Shown in pieces: positions 16,270-27,045 of a DNA stretch of 64,000 nucleotides (positions within the stretch are counted from its first letter, which is position 1; each line of letters opens with the position of its first letter). The position numbers and the translations under genes are program-made. The notes under the pieces are model-generated. The model saw only the letters and a list, made by a program, of their open reading frames with translations, ran no database searches and had not been told where the DNA came from. This DNA comes from Rhizobium sp. PP-CC-3A-592 (lineage in GTDB: Bacteria > Pseudomonadota > Alphaproteobacteria > Rhizobiales > Rhizobiaceae). Location of the stretch: NCBI RefSeq assembly GCF_003217095.1, contig NZ_QJSR01000001.1, forward strand, positions 1,402,009 to 1,466,008. Direction: 5' to 3'.

Positions 16270-17181
16270 TTATTTCAGAAAGCCGTTCTTCTTCAGGAAG
16301 TCTTCGGCCACGGCCTTGGCCGGCTCGCCACCCACCTGCACGCGACCGTTCAGGTCCTGCAGGGTGACGAGATCGAGCTTCTCGAAGACGGGCTTCAGAA
16401 GCGTCTCGATCTGCGGATTTTCCTTCAGCACGGCTTCGCGGATGATCGGAGCAGGCTGGTAGACCGGCTGGACGCCCTTGTCGTCTTCCAGCACCACGAG
16501 GCCGGACGGTGCGATACCACCGTCCGTGCCGTAGACCATGGCCGCATTGGCGCCGTTCGTCTGGTTGGCAGCGGCTGCGATGGTGGCTGCCGTGTCGCCG
16601 CCCGAAAGCGTGATCAGCTGTTCGGGCTTCAGGGTGAAGCCGTAGGTGGTCTGGAAGGCCGGCAGGGCGGCGGCGGAATTCACGAATTCCGAGGAGGCCG
16701 CGAGCTTTACCGTGCCGCCATCCGTGACGTATTTGCCGAAGTCGGAGAAGGTCTTGACCTTGGCGCTGTCGGCGACATCCTTGCGGATCGCCACGGCCCA
16801 GGTGTTGTTGGCCGGCGACGGTGTCAGCCAGACGATCTTGTTGGCGTCGTAGTCAAGCTTCTTGGCTTCCTCATAGGCCTTGGCCGCATCCTTCCAGGCG
16901 GGGTCTTCGGCCTTCTCGAAGAAGAATGCGGCATTGCCCGTATATTCCGGATAGATGTCGATCTCGCCGGCGGTGATCGCCTTGCGCACGACCGGCGTCG
17001 CGCCGAGTTGCACGCGGTCCGTCGTCTTGATGCCGTTCGCATTCAGGACGGACAGGATGATGTTGCCGAGAACGCCGCCTTCGGTATCGATCTTGGAGGA
17101 CACGACGACCTGGGCCTGGGCTGCGGCGGCAAACGATATGGCCGCGGCAGCAGCCGCGATGAGTGTAGATTTGAGACGCAC
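16270..17181 (-). CDS. Substrate-binding protein of the glycine betaine/choline ABC importer
   Basis: A 303-residue periplasmic protein with a signal peptide: RLKSTLIAAAAAAISFAAAA followed by an AQA-QV cleavage site. The body matches the OpuAC/OsmF (QAT) group: VVVSSKIDTEGGVLGNIIL, VQLGATPVVRKAITAGEID, IYPEYTGNA and TPSPANNTWAVAIRKDVA. The start is taken as GTG at 17181 with AGGGGAGA about 6 nt upstream, because it opens immediately into the signal peptide. It is the first gene of the four-gene operon. Confidence 0.88.
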   Translation of the reverse strand: MRLKSTLIAAAAAAISFAAAAQAQVVVSSKIDTEGGVLGNIILSVLNANGIKTTDRVQLGATPVVRKAITAGEIDIYPEYTGNAAFFFEKAEDPAWKDAAKAYEEAKKLDYDANKIVWLTPSPANNTWAVAIRKDVADSAKVKTFSDFGKYVTDGGTVKLAASSEFVNSAAALPAFQTTYGFTLKPEQLITLSGGDTAATIAAAANQTNGANAAMVYGTDGGIAPSGLVVLEDDKGVQPVYQPAPIIREAVLKENPQIETLLKPVFEKLDLVTLQDLNGRVQVGGEPAKAVAEDFLKKNGFLK

Positions 17182-17319
17182 GTGAATTCTCCCCTGATGA
17201 TAGACTATCGTCCACGCGATGACGGCGATCGTCGCGGCATAGGCTGCCATATGTGGCGACATCGGAGGAAAAACAGAGCGGTTCCGGGGCAAATCGCGAC
17301 CGGTTCGTTTCAATGCATC

Positions 17320-18942
<1,623 letters not shown>

Positions 18943-19043
18943 GATCGGTCGGGCCCGGCTGCGTTGCGGGTCGCCTTATGGCACGGGATCGCCCCGATGT
19001 CCCGGCTTTTTGCTGCAGCGCACGCCTGCCATAACCTCAGGTG

Positions 19044-20321
19044 TCACAGCAGGGATGCGCCGATCAGGGTGGCGATGGAGAGGAGGAGCGCCGGGATCAT
19101 CACCACCGTCCCGAGCTTCAGGAAGGCCCACGTGCCGACCTCGATGCCCTCGCGGCGCAGGGCGGTGAGCCAGAGGATGGTGGCGAGCGAGCCGGTGACG
19201 GAAAGATTGGGCCCGAGATCGACGCCGATGAGGATGGCGGCCGCAACAAGGCTCGGCGCACCCGCGGCCTGAACGGCGCTGCCGGCAAAGAGCCCGGCCG
19301 GCAGGTTGTTGACGAGGTTCGCCGCAAAGCCGACACCGATACCGGCGACGCCCGCCGTCCACGCAGGCGAGGTCGCCGCGTTGCGGGCGAGGAGATCACT
19401 GAACATGCCGACGAGCCCGGTGCCGCTCAAGGCCTCCACGATGACGAAGAGGCCGGCAACCAGCGGCAGGACGCTCCAGGAAATGCCCTTGACGACGTCG
19501 ATGGGCGGCTCGCGGTTGACGACGACGATCAGGAGCGTCGTGGCGATGCCGGCAACCAAGGTGGGCAGGCCGAGATCGAGATCGAGCGCGGAGACGATGA
19601 CGAGGCCGATGGCCGTCAGGGCAAGGCCGATGCCGGCAACGCGGGCGGCGGGCGACAAGGTGGGCGTCGGCACGTCGGCGGCGACCGTTTCCGAGGCGAT
19701 GGCGCGGCGCTGGGTGAAGGCGAGTGCCGCATAGGTGGCGACGATCGCCACGATGGACGGCAGCGTGAAGGTGCGCAGCCATTCACCGAGCGGCGGCATC
19801 TCGCCGCCCCCGAAGATGACGAGATTGGCGGGGTTGGAGATCGGCAGCACGAAGCTCGCGGCATTGGCAATGAAGGCGCAGATCAGCAGGTAGGGCAGCG
19901 GATTTGCGACCTTCGCCGCCCGCGTGGCGGCATAGACGGCCGGCGTCAGCACCACGGCCGTGGCATCGTTGGAGAGGAACACGGTGACGAGCACGCCGAC
20001 CGCATAGATCAGGAAGAACAACCGTTTCGGCGACCCCTTGGCATGCCGCGTCGCGATGGCGGCCAGCCAGTCGAACAGGCCTTCCTTGCGCGCAAGCTCC
20101 GACAACAGCATCATGCCGATCAGGAACAGATAGACATCATAGCCGCGGGCAATGCCGCTCCAGACGGCCGACAGCGGCATGAGGCCGAGCGCTGCGATGA
20201 CCGCAGCACCAGCCAAGGCCCACACGGCCTCCGGCAGACGGAACGGCCGGGTGATGACGCCGGCGACGGCAAGGGCTGAGATGCCCCAGGTGAGCATGAC
20301 GGGAGAAAGAATCGTCGGCAT
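19044..20321 (-). CDS. ArsB/NhaD-type permease (possible arsenite/anion transporter)
   Basis: A 425-residue integral membrane protein with about 11-12 hydrophobic segments. Conserved ion-transporter loops are visible: FLSNDATAVVLTPAVYAATR and PISNPANLVIFGGGEMP in the first half, NLVNNLPAGLFAGSAV and LGPNLSVTGSLATILWL in the second half. These are typical of the ArsB and related ion-transporter families. No arsR, arsC or arsH lies nearby, so arsenite export is plausible but not shown by context. Confidence 0.75.
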   Translation of the reverse strand: MPTILSPVMLTWGISALAVAGVITRPFRLPEAVWALAGAAVIAALGLMPLSAVWSGIARGYDVYLFLIGMMLLSELARKEGLFDWLAAIATRHAKGSPKRLFFLIYAVGVLVTVFLSNDATAVVLTPAVYAATRAAKVANPLPYLLICAFIANAASFVLPISNPANLVIFGGGEMPPLGEWLRTFTLPSIVAIVATYAALAFTQRRAIASETVAADVPTPTLSPAARVAGIGLALTAIGLVIVSALDLDLGLPTLVAGIATTLLIVVVNREPPIDVVKGISWSVLPLVAGLFVIVEALSGTGLVGMFSDLLARNAATSPAWTAGVAGIGVGFAANLVNNLPAGLFAGSAVQAAGAPSLVAAAILIGVDLGPNLSVTGSLATILWLTALRREGIEVGTWAFLKLGTVVMIPALLLSIATLIGASLL

Positions 20322-20384
20322 GGGCTTTCCGGCTGTGTTGACGCTTAAGAGACGGCGGGGAAGCGGGTTGTCTGGACCGGCCTT

Positions 20385-21602
20385 CTACACGGCCTGAGCC
20401 CGCACGCGAAAGGCGCTGATCGGCTGGGCGATGTTCTTCACATGCTGGAAGCCGAGGTCGTCGAAGGTCAGGGGGCGCTGCTTGCGGACATGATCGCGCA
20501 CCGCGCGGGAAATGCAGATCGCGCCCGGTTCGGCGAGCGCTTCCAGCCTTGCTGCCACATTGACCGTATCGCCGAAGACATCGCCATCCTGCACGACGAC
20601 ATCGCCGACATTGATGCCGATCCGGAACATCAGCCGCGCATCGTCATCGAGCTGCGCATTAGCCTGCGCCATCGCCTGCTGAATCTCGATCGCGCAATCG
20701 ATGGCGGAGAGAGCGCTGGCGAAGGCGGCGAGAACGCTGTCGCCAGCGGTATTGACGATCGAGCCACTGTGATGCTCGATGATCGGATCGATGCGGTCGC
20801 GCACGATCTTCAGGCTTGCCAGCGTCCGTGTCTCGTCGCCCTCCATCAGCCGGGAGTAACCGACGACATCGGCCGCCATGATCGCAAGAAGCCGCCGGTC
20901 GAGCCGCGAGAGCAGCTCGTCGCGCGTCAGTTCGGCGGAACGGGCGCGGCGGGCGGTAGCGCGGACCGCAACCAGCGCGAAGACGGCGGTGAGCAGCGCC
21001 AGCGCAAAGACCACCATCTCCATGCGGGCGCTGGCCTGCTGCGCGTCGGCCACGCGCTGCATGCGCTGGTTGCTTTCCTCGGCCCGCATGGTCTTCAGCG
21101 CATTGCGCACGCCGTCCATCAGCATTTTGCCCTGGCCGGTTCTCATGATGGCCAGCGCCCCTGCCGCATCGCCCTCGCGCTGGCGGTCGATGCTCTGGCG
21201 CAGCTCCGACAGTTTTTGGACGATCAGCGAGCGGAGGACGGCGACGTTGGCATCCTGACGCGCATTGTCGGAAAGCCCTGTGGCCAGCTCTTCCATCATG
21301 CGGCCGATCTCTTCGATCGAGGCTTCATAGGGCTCAAGATAGGTCCGGTCCTGCGTGATCAAATAGCCACGCTGCCCGATCTCGGCATCCTGCAGCAGCG
21401 ATTGCAGGGTCGAGATCCGGCGCTCGTTGCCGATCGTGTGGGCGATGGCCTCCTGCGCCTCACGCTCGCGCTGCGACAGAAGCACCGAAGCGCCGATGGA
21501 GGCGAAGGCGACGAAAAGCATGGCGACGATGATCATCCCCGCGCTCTGGCGCACCTCGTTGCGCGCCTGCAGCAGAAACTTGTTCACCGTCGGTCTGGCC
21601 AT
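20385..21602 (-). CDS. CHASE3-domain class III adenylate cyclase
   Basis: A 405-residue membrane receptor cyclase. The N-terminal membrane segment (about 22-42) leads to an extracytoplasmic CHASE3 domain (RISTLQSLLQDAEIGQRGYL, then the TYLEPYEAS segment) and a second membrane segment (about 190-212). The cytoplasmic catalytic domain has AIMAADVVGYSRLMEGDE (metal-binding Asp), NTAGDSVLAAFASA, and GDVFGDTVNVAARLEALAEP. It makes cAMP in response to an unknown signal. The start MARPTVNKF has GAGGGAC just before it; an in-frame extension of up to 83 codons upstream is not domain-like. Confidence 0.87.
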   Translation of the reverse strand: MARPTVNKFLLQARNEVRQSAGMIIVAMLFVAFASIGASVLLSQREREAQEAIAHTIGNERRISTLQSLLQDAEIGQRGYLITQDRTYLEPYEASIEEIGRMMEELATGLSDNARQDANVAVLRSLIVQKLSELRQSIDRQREGDAAGALAIMRTGQGKMLMDGVRNALKTMRAEESNQRMQRVADAQQASARMEMVVFALALLTAVFALVAVRATARRARSAELTRDELLSRLDRRLLAIMAADVVGYSRLMEGDETRTLASLKIVRDRIDPIIEHHSGSIVNTAGDSVLAAFASALSAIDCAIEIQQAMAQANAQLDDDARLMFRIGINVGDVVVQDGDVFGDTVNVAARLEALAEPGAICISRAVRDHVRKQRPLTFDDLGFQHVKNIAQPISAFRVRAQAV

Positions 21603-21806
21603 GGTCCCTCGCGCAGGAGCGTCACGGGCGTGCCGTGCGGCCCCGCGTGACTGATACATGTGTTCGTCTTGTCGAATGGAAAGCATCGTCCGCGCATTTA
21701 TGATGCACGGCTTTTCCACCGTTTCCTTACGTGCCGATCGATAGAGTTTGTCAGGGATAAATGGAACCCGGTTATCCCGAAGGGACAAACGACAACAAAG
21801 GAATCG

Positions 21807-21843
21807 AGAATCTGGCTGGTTCAGAATGAACCTGGCAGATTCT
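21807..21843 (-). terminator. Long imperfect hairpin after eryD
   Basis: Two 17-nt arms (21807-21823 and 21827-21843) are complementary except at two positions: AGAATCTG..GGTTCA against TGAACC..CAGATTCT, with a GAA loop. It starts 4 bp beyond the eryD stop. The following minus-strand sequence (CGATTCCTTTG) is only moderately T-rich, so termination may be partial. Confidence 0.5.
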
Positions 21844-21847
21844 AGGG

Positions 21848-22819
21848 TCATTCCAGGTCGAGCAGGGCCTGCGCGGTGCGCTCGTCGGTGATGAGGCCGG
21901 ACAGGCGGCGGCTGGTGAGCACGGCGCGGATGGCCTCCACCTTGCCCGGGCCGCCGGCGATGGCAACGATACGATCGGCTTTCGCGGAGTGGAACGAAAC
22001 CGACAGCGTGCGGGCGGTCAGCATGGTTTCGAGCAGGCGGCCGCGGGCATCGAAGAAATGGCCGAGCAGTTCGCCGACCGCACCGTTGCCGGAGATCTCG
22101 CGGATCTCGCGCGGCTCGATCATGCCGGAGGCGACCAGCTGGGCTGCGGGCTCCACCGTGCCGATCCCGACGAATTTGAGGTCGGCGCCTTCGGCGAGCG
22201 CGAACACCTCGCCGACGCCGCGCTGGGAAAGCAGAACCTCGCGATCCTCCGCCGTATTGGCAAAGAAGGGAACCGGCATGACATAGGCCGTCGCCCCGGT
22301 CTTCTCGGCGATCTGGTGCATCACGTCATGCGGGTTGATGGCATAGTTGCGGGTGACGCCGCCCAAGAGGGACACGAAGGACACCGTGCTGGCGCCGAGG
22401 CGCGGCATGTGGCGCACGGCGGCCGCCAGCGTGCGGCCATGGCCGAGGCCGATCATCCGGTGCTCGCCGCGCTCGATCTCCCGCCGGAGATAGGCGGCGC
22501 CGGCATAGGCGAGCGCGCGCAGCGGCAGGCCCTCCTCGCGCATGTCGGGCGCGACTTCGCAATATTCCAGGCCGTAGCGTTCGGCGAGGCGCGCCTCCAG
22601 ATCGACGCATTCGATGATGTCGCCGTCGATGGTAACCTTGACCATGCCGTCCGCCACGGCACGGGCAATCATCCGATGGGTCTTGACGGAGGGCAGGCCG
22701 AGCATCTTGGCGACGGCCGCCTGGGTCATGCCGCCGACGTAATGCAGCCAGGCGGCGCGGGTCGCAAGCGACTCTTCGGGATCGATGGGGCGTCGGGTTC
22801 CTGCCATGCGTCCTGTCAT
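21848..22819 (-). CDS. eryD: SorC-family erythritol operon regulator
   Basis: A 323-residue SorC/DeoR-type transcriptional regulator. An N-terminal HTH (AAWLHYVGGMTQAAVAKMLG, then LPSVKTHRMIARAVADGMV) precedes a sugar-phosphate-binding effector domain (IGLGHGRTLAAAVRHMP, VSLLGGVTRNYAINPHDVMH, VGIGTVEPAAQLVASGMIEP). In Brucella and rhizobia EryD represses ery genes, with erythritol relieving repression. The position at the end of eryABC supports that role. Two start codons (22819 and 22807) both have AGGACG just upstream; the first is given. It begins 132 bp after eryC, so it may also have its own promoter. Confidence 0.85.
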   Translation of the reverse strand: MTGRMAGTRRPIDPEESLATRAAWLHYVGGMTQAAVAKMLGLPSVKTHRMIARAVADGMVKVTIDGDIIECVDLEARLAERYGLEYCEVAPDMREEGLPLRALAYAGAAYLRREIERGEHRMIGLGHGRTLAAAVRHMPRLGASTVSFVSLLGGVTRNYAINPHDVMHQIAEKTGATAYVMPVPFFANTAEDREVLLSQRGVGEVFALAEGADLKFVGIGTVEPAAQLVASGMIEPREIREISGNGAVGELLGHFFDARGRLLETMLTARTLSVSFHSAKADRIVAIAGGPGKVEAIRAVLTSRRLSGLITDERTAQALLDLE

Positions 22820-22951
22820 GCGTCCTATATTGGCCTCTCGCTGCGACCATCCTGCCGCGGACCGATCCGCTTCACCCTGACCTTCGGCATACACCCCGCG
22901 CCGCATGCTGGCACCTCTTTTTCCGCTGCCGGCACGATGACAAGCAGCGCG

Positions 22952-23884
22952 TCAGATGTTCAGGTCGGCCGCGCCCGTGTCGATATGCGGTGCCCAGAAG
23001 GCGACGCTCTCGGCGATCTGTTCGATCACCTGGCGGTCGTTCGGGTCGCGTTCCTTGAAGGACAGCTCGAGGCAGATCTCGTTGTCCTCGGCGCCTCCCT
23101 CTGCGAGCGCCGTCAACAACGGCTCGGGATGCACCCGGCCGCGGGCGTTGAATTCGGCAGTGAACGGGCGGTGGCCGCCCTTGTCCATCAGGCTCTGCTT
23201 GATGTGGATGATCGGCGAGAGCTTCGGCACCGCCCGTGCCCAGGCATAGGGATCGACATCGTCGGGATTGGGCGAGGTCACGTCGCCATGGTCGATGTCG
23301 GCCATCATCCACAGGGGGATGGCCATGTCGGCGGCCGTCAGCCGCTCCTGCAGGCGAAGGCATTCGGAGATGGTCTCGCCGAACTCGCGCCCGACGCTCA
23401 TCGGCTCCCAGAAGATATAGTCGAGCCCGGCCGCCTTGCCGTGCTCGGCAACCTCGGCCCAGCAGTCGATGGCGATGCTGATGAGGTCTTCGCGCCGGGC
23501 GGGATCGTCGAAATCCTTATAGGTGAAGATCGCGAACTGGGTGCCGACGGAGACGCCGCCGAGATCGGCGGTGATATCCGCAAAGGTCTTGAACCAGTCG
23601 ACATAATAGCGCCGCACGTCGCGGTCGGGATGGCCGAAATGGTTGAGGCGGCCGTAGGGGCCCGTCATGCCGGAGGTCACGCGCACGCCGGTGCGCGTGA
23701 GAGCCGCCTGCATGTCCCGCGTCAGGCGGCGGATAACGGGTGCGGGCCAGCTCGGATTGATGAACTCGTGCGTCAGCTGCAAATCGCGGATCTTCAACTC
23801 GTGCGCCACGGTATCGATCAGGTCGTCCGGCTCGGCGAAGCGGTTGACCAGCGGATTGGTGTTGAGCGAGAGGGTCAGGTTCAT
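22952..23884 (-). CDS. eryC: Erythritol catabolism protein EryC (tetrulose-4-phosphate racemase/epimerase)
   Basis: A 310-residue TIM-barrel sugar-phosphate isomerase/epimerase (AP endonuclease 2-like fold): LSLNTNPLVNRFAEPDDLID at the N-terminus, SGMTGPYGRLNHFGHPD, YIFWEPMSVGREFGETI, and metal-binding MMADIDHGDVTSPNPDD. In Brucella, EryC converts L-3-tetrulose-4-phosphate to the D-form. The ATG is preceded by GAGGAAG. It starts 10 bp after eryB within the leftward eryABCD operon. Confidence 0.88.
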   Translation of the reverse strand: MNLTLSLNTNPLVNRFAEPDDLIDTVAHELKIRDLQLTHEFINPSWPAPVIRRLTRDMQAALTRTGVRVTSGMTGPYGRLNHFGHPDRDVRRYYVDWFKTFADITADLGGVSVGTQFAIFTYKDFDDPARREDLISIAIDCWAEVAEHGKAAGLDYIFWEPMSVGREFGETISECLRLQERLTAADMAIPLWMMADIDHGDVTSPNPDDVDPYAWARAVPKLSPIIHIKQSLMDKGGHRPFTAEFNARGRVHPEPLLTALAEGGAEDNEICLELSFKERDPNDRQVIEQIAESVAFWAPHIDTGAADLNI

Positions 23885-23894
23885 GATCGCTTCC

Positions 23895-25406
23895 TCAGGC
23901 GGCCCGTATGACATGCGCGCCGAACCAGTCGGCAAACGCGGCCCGCTCCGTCTCCGTCAGGTGCAGGTTCTGCTTGGTGCGGCGGACGAGCACGTCCTCG
24001 GCGGTCTCGGCCCATTCGTTGGCGACGAGATAGCGCACCTCCGCCTCGTAGAGCTGCCCGCCGAAGTGCCGGCCGAGGCCATCGAGCGAGGTCACGCCCT
24101 TGACGATGCGGTTGACGCGGGCGCCGTAGAGGCGGCCATAGTGATTGACCAGTGCGCGCGGCATCCAAGGATAGTCGCTGCGCATGCGGTCAGTGAACTG
24201 CACGTAGTCGGCATTGGGGATCTCGCCGCCAGGCAGCGTCGCGCCGCGCGTCCAGTCGCCCTTCATGTTCGGGAAGAAGCCGGCGATCTTCTGGATGGCG
24301 TGCTCGGAGAGCTTGCGGAACGTCGTGATCTTGCCGCCGTAGATGTTGAGCATCGGGGCGCCGCCGGTCTCATCGAGGTCGAAGACGTAGTCGCGCGTGA
24401 CGGCAGACGGGTTGCCCTTGCCGTCGTCAAAGAGCGGGCGCACGCCGGAGAAGCTGTGCAGCACATCGCTGCGGCGCAGCTTCTCCTTGAAGTAGCGGTT
24501 CACGGCGGCGAGCAGGTAATCGATTTCCTTCTCCTCGGCCTGCACCTCTTCCGGACGGCCTTCATAGGGGATGTCGGTCGTGCCGATCAGCGCCTTGTCG
24601 CCCTCGTAGGGGTTGATGAAGATCACGCGCTTGTCGTGGTTCTGCACCAGATAGGCTTGGTTACCCTCCCAGAACTTCGGCACGATGATGTGGCTGCCCT
24701 TGACGAGGCGCACGTTGCGGCTGCTGTTGGAGCCGGCGACCCGGCCGACAATGTCGTTGACCCAGGGGCCGCCGGCATTGACGAGCACCTTCGCGCGGAA
24801 CGACGTGATGTCGCCGGTGCGCTCGTTGCGCGTCTCCACGCGCCAGCCGCCGTCTTCGCGGCGCGCGCTGACACAGGCGGTGCGCGTCAGCACCGTTGCG
24901 CCGCGCTCACGGGCGTCGAGCGCGTTCAGCACCACGAGGCGGGCATCGTCCACCCAACAGTCGGAATACTCGAATCCTTTGGTGTATTTATCGAGAATGG
25001 GCGCACCCTCGGGATCGCGGTGCAGATCGAGCGAGCGGGTGCCGGGCAGGCGCTTGCGGCCGCCGAGGTGGTCATAGAGGAAGAGACCGAGCCGGACGAG
25101 CCAGGCGGGGCGGTCGTCCGGGCTGTGGGGCAGCACGAAGCGCATGGGCCAGATGATGTGGCTTGCAGAATTGAGGAGAACCTCGCGCTCGATCAGTGCC
25201 TCGCGCACCAGGCGGAACTCGTAATATTCGAGGTAGCGCAAGCCGCCATGGACGAGCTTGCCGGAGCGCGACGAGGTGCCTTCGGCCAGATCGCCTTTTT
25301 CGCAGAGGATGACCGAAAGGCCACGGCCTGCGGCATCCCGCGCGATGCCGGCGCCGTTGATGCCGCCGCCGATCACGAACAGATCGACCGTCTTTGCTTC
25401 TGTCAT
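23895..25406 (-). CDS. eryB: Erythritol-phosphate dehydrogenase (GlpD-like flavoprotein)
   Basis: A 503-residue FAD enzyme of the glycerol-3-phosphate dehydrogenase family. It has the N-terminal dinucleotide fold FVIGGGINGAGIARDAAGRG, then GTSSRSGKLVHGGLRYLEYY, a central NAGGPWVNDIV, and the C-terminal alpha-helical domain (RLYGARVNRIVKG, EVRYLVANEWAETAEDVLVR). On sequence alone it could be GlpD. The position between an FGGY kinase and EryC, as in known ery operons, makes it the dehydrogenase that oxidises erythritol-4-phosphate to the tetrulose phosphate. It starts one base after the eryA stop. Confidence 0.88.
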   Translation of the reverse strand: MTEAKTVDLFVIGGGINGAGIARDAAGRGLSVILCEKGDLAEGTSSRSGKLVHGGLRYLEYYEFRLVREALIEREVLLNSASHIIWPMRFVLPHSPDDRPAWLVRLGLFLYDHLGGRKRLPGTRSLDLHRDPEGAPILDKYTKGFEYSDCWVDDARLVVLNALDARERGATVLTRTACVSARREDGGWRVETRNERTGDITSFRAKVLVNAGGPWVNDIVGRVAGSNSSRNVRLVKGSHIIVPKFWEGNQAYLVQNHDKRVIFINPYEGDKALIGTTDIPYEGRPEEVQAEEKEIDYLLAAVNRYFKEKLRRSDVLHSFSGVRPLFDDGKGNPSAVTRDYVFDLDETGGAPMLNIYGGKITTFRKLSEHAIQKIAGFFPNMKGDWTRGATLPGGEIPNADYVQFTDRMRSDYPWMPRALVNHYGRLYGARVNRIVKGVTSLDGLGRHFGGQLYEAEVRYLVANEWAETAEDVLVRRTKQNLHLTETERAAFADWFGAHVIRAA

Positions 25407-25407
25407 G

Positions 25408-27045
25408 TCAGGCTCCTGAAAGGTGGGATGCGTCGTCGCGCGTCGTCGTGTCGGCAAGGCCCAAAGCGGCCGTCGTCTTGTCTTTCTCGGGGCTCGCATG
25501 CCCATTCTCGTCGGCCAGCGTTTCCCAGACGGGCATAAGCGACTGGCGGGCCTCGACATAGGCCGGGTACAGCCGGTCGTAGTGGCGGGCGAGATCGGGA
25601 TCGGGCGCTTCGGCCTGCCCCAAGAGCGGGCTCACCCATTCGTCGATGCAGGCATCCATGGTGGGGTAGACGCCGAGGGCCACGGCCGCCATCATCGCGG
25701 CACCGGCGGCACCGGCCTCCTCGCGGTCGGAAATGCGGACCGGGGCATCGACCGAGGCGGCAAGGACCCCGCGCAGCGCGCGCGATCGGGCAGCACCGCC
25801 GGTCAGCCGCAGCTCGTCCGGCATGGCGCCCATCGCCGCGTAGCAATCGCGCGTCGCCATGCCCAGCCCCTCGACCACGGCGCGCAGCATGTCGGGAAAG
25901 CCATGGCGGGTGGAAAGGCCGATGAAGCCGGCACGGGCATTGGCATTGACGAAGGGCCCGCGTTCGCCGGCCTCGGAAATATAGGGATGATAGAGCAGCG
26001 CGCCGGGACGCGTCGTTTCCAGCCAGTGCTCGATCCGCCCGACGAGATCGGAGAACGCGACCTGCCGGCCCGCATCCGCCATGAGGTCTGCGGCTAGACG
26101 CAGGATCCAGTCGATGTTCAGGGTCGCACCCATGTTCGTCTGAACCTGGGTGACGATGCCGGGTACGGGCAGCGCGATGACATAGCCGGTGCCCTCGGCG
26201 TTCAGATGCACCGCGTCCACGGGCTTGGCGCGCATGTGGACGCCGGTGGAGCCGACGGTGGAGCAGGCGGCATTCGTCGAGCGCGTGCGCACGCCGGCAC
26301 CAAGCGCGGTCATGACCATGTCGACATAGCCGAGCGACACCGGCGTTCCCGCCAGCAGTCCGGTCGCCCGGGCAGCGTCAGCGGACAGCGGATGCATGAC
26401 CTCAGTGCCGTCGATGATCTCCGGCAGGAGGTTGCGGCGATGCGCAAGGCCGAGGCTGTCGATCGCCACGTCGTCGTAGCGTCGGGTGCGGAAATTGCCG
26501 AAGGTGAAGCTCGCCTCCGAGGGGTCCGTGGCGCGGATGCCGGTGAGGTTCAGGTAGAGCCAGTCCTTGCAGTGCAGGGCGACATCGGCACCGTCCAGAA
26601 GCTCGGGGCGGTGCCGGTCCATATGCGCCATCTGTGCGCCCTGCTGGCAGGTGTTGAGCCCGGTGCCCGTCGCCTCGAAACGGGCGCGGTCCTCGCTGCG
26701 GCCAGCAATGCGGCGCACGGTCGGCGCAGCGCGGGCATCGAGCCACAGCCAGGCATCGCCGACGGGACGGTTGTCCGCCCCGACGAGCCAGGTTCCGTCA
26801 CCCTGTGCCGTGACGGCCAGTGCCGCGGTTCTTGCCGCAAGGCCGTCGATCTTTTCGGAAAGGCCCTTCAGCGCGGAGACGCAATCCGCCCAGGTCTGCG
26901 TCAGGGACTGGGTGGCGGAGCCATCGTCGCCGGTGACATAGACATTGCGCACCGAGGCACAGGCGAGCTGTCGTCCGCCCAGATCGAAGGCCACGGCTTT
27001 GATGACCGACGTTCCCGCGTCGATGCCGATGATGATGTCACGCAT
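25408..27045 (-). CDS. eryA: Erythritol kinase (FGGY family)
   Basis: A 545-residue carbohydrate kinase that phosphorylates erythritol with ATP, the first step of the pathway. FGGY landmarks: N-terminal phosphate-binding DAGTSVIKAVAFDL, the substrate region GDAWLWLDARAAPTVRRI, the segment NLLPEIIDGTEVMHPLSADA, and the C-terminal ATP-binding RLTGGAARSRALRGVLA followed by REEAGAAGAAMMAAVALG. Assignment to erythritol rests on eryBCD following directly and on the divergent transporter. It is the first gene of the leftward operon, facing an 880-bp regulatory gap. The C-terminal 30 residues are hydrophilic and extend past the usual kinase end. Confidence 0.88.
   Translation of the reverse strand: MRDIIIGIDAGTSVIKAVAFDLGGRQLACASVRNVYVTGDDGSATQSLTQTWADCVSALKGLSEKIDGLAARTAALAVTAQGDGTWLVGADNRPVGDAWLWLDARAAPTVRRIAGRSEDRARFEATGTGLNTCQQGAQMAHMDRHRPELLDGADVALHCKDWLYLNLTGIRATDPSEASFTFGNFRTRRYDDVAIDSLGLAHRRNLLPEIIDGTEVMHPLSADAARATGLLAGTPVSLGYVDMVMTALGAGVRTRSTNAACSTVGSTGVHMRAKPVDAVHLNAEGTGYVIALPVPGIVTQVQTNMGATLNIDWILRLAADLMADAGRQVAFSDLVGRIEHWLETTRPGALLYHPYISEAGERGPFVNANARAGFIGLSTRHGFPDMLRAVVEGLGMATRDCYAAMGAMPDELRLTGGAARSRALRGVLAASVDAPVRISDREEAGAAGAAMMAAVALGVYPTMDACIDEWVSPLLGQAEAPDPDLARHYDRLYPAYVEARQSLMPVWETLADENGHASPEKDKTTAALGLADTTTRDDASHLSGA

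Noticed and set aside
23895-25406. Glycerol-3-phosphate dehydrogenase GlpD
   Set aside because: Sequence alone would allow it, but the position between an FGGY kinase and EryC, with eryD downstream, fits EryB better.
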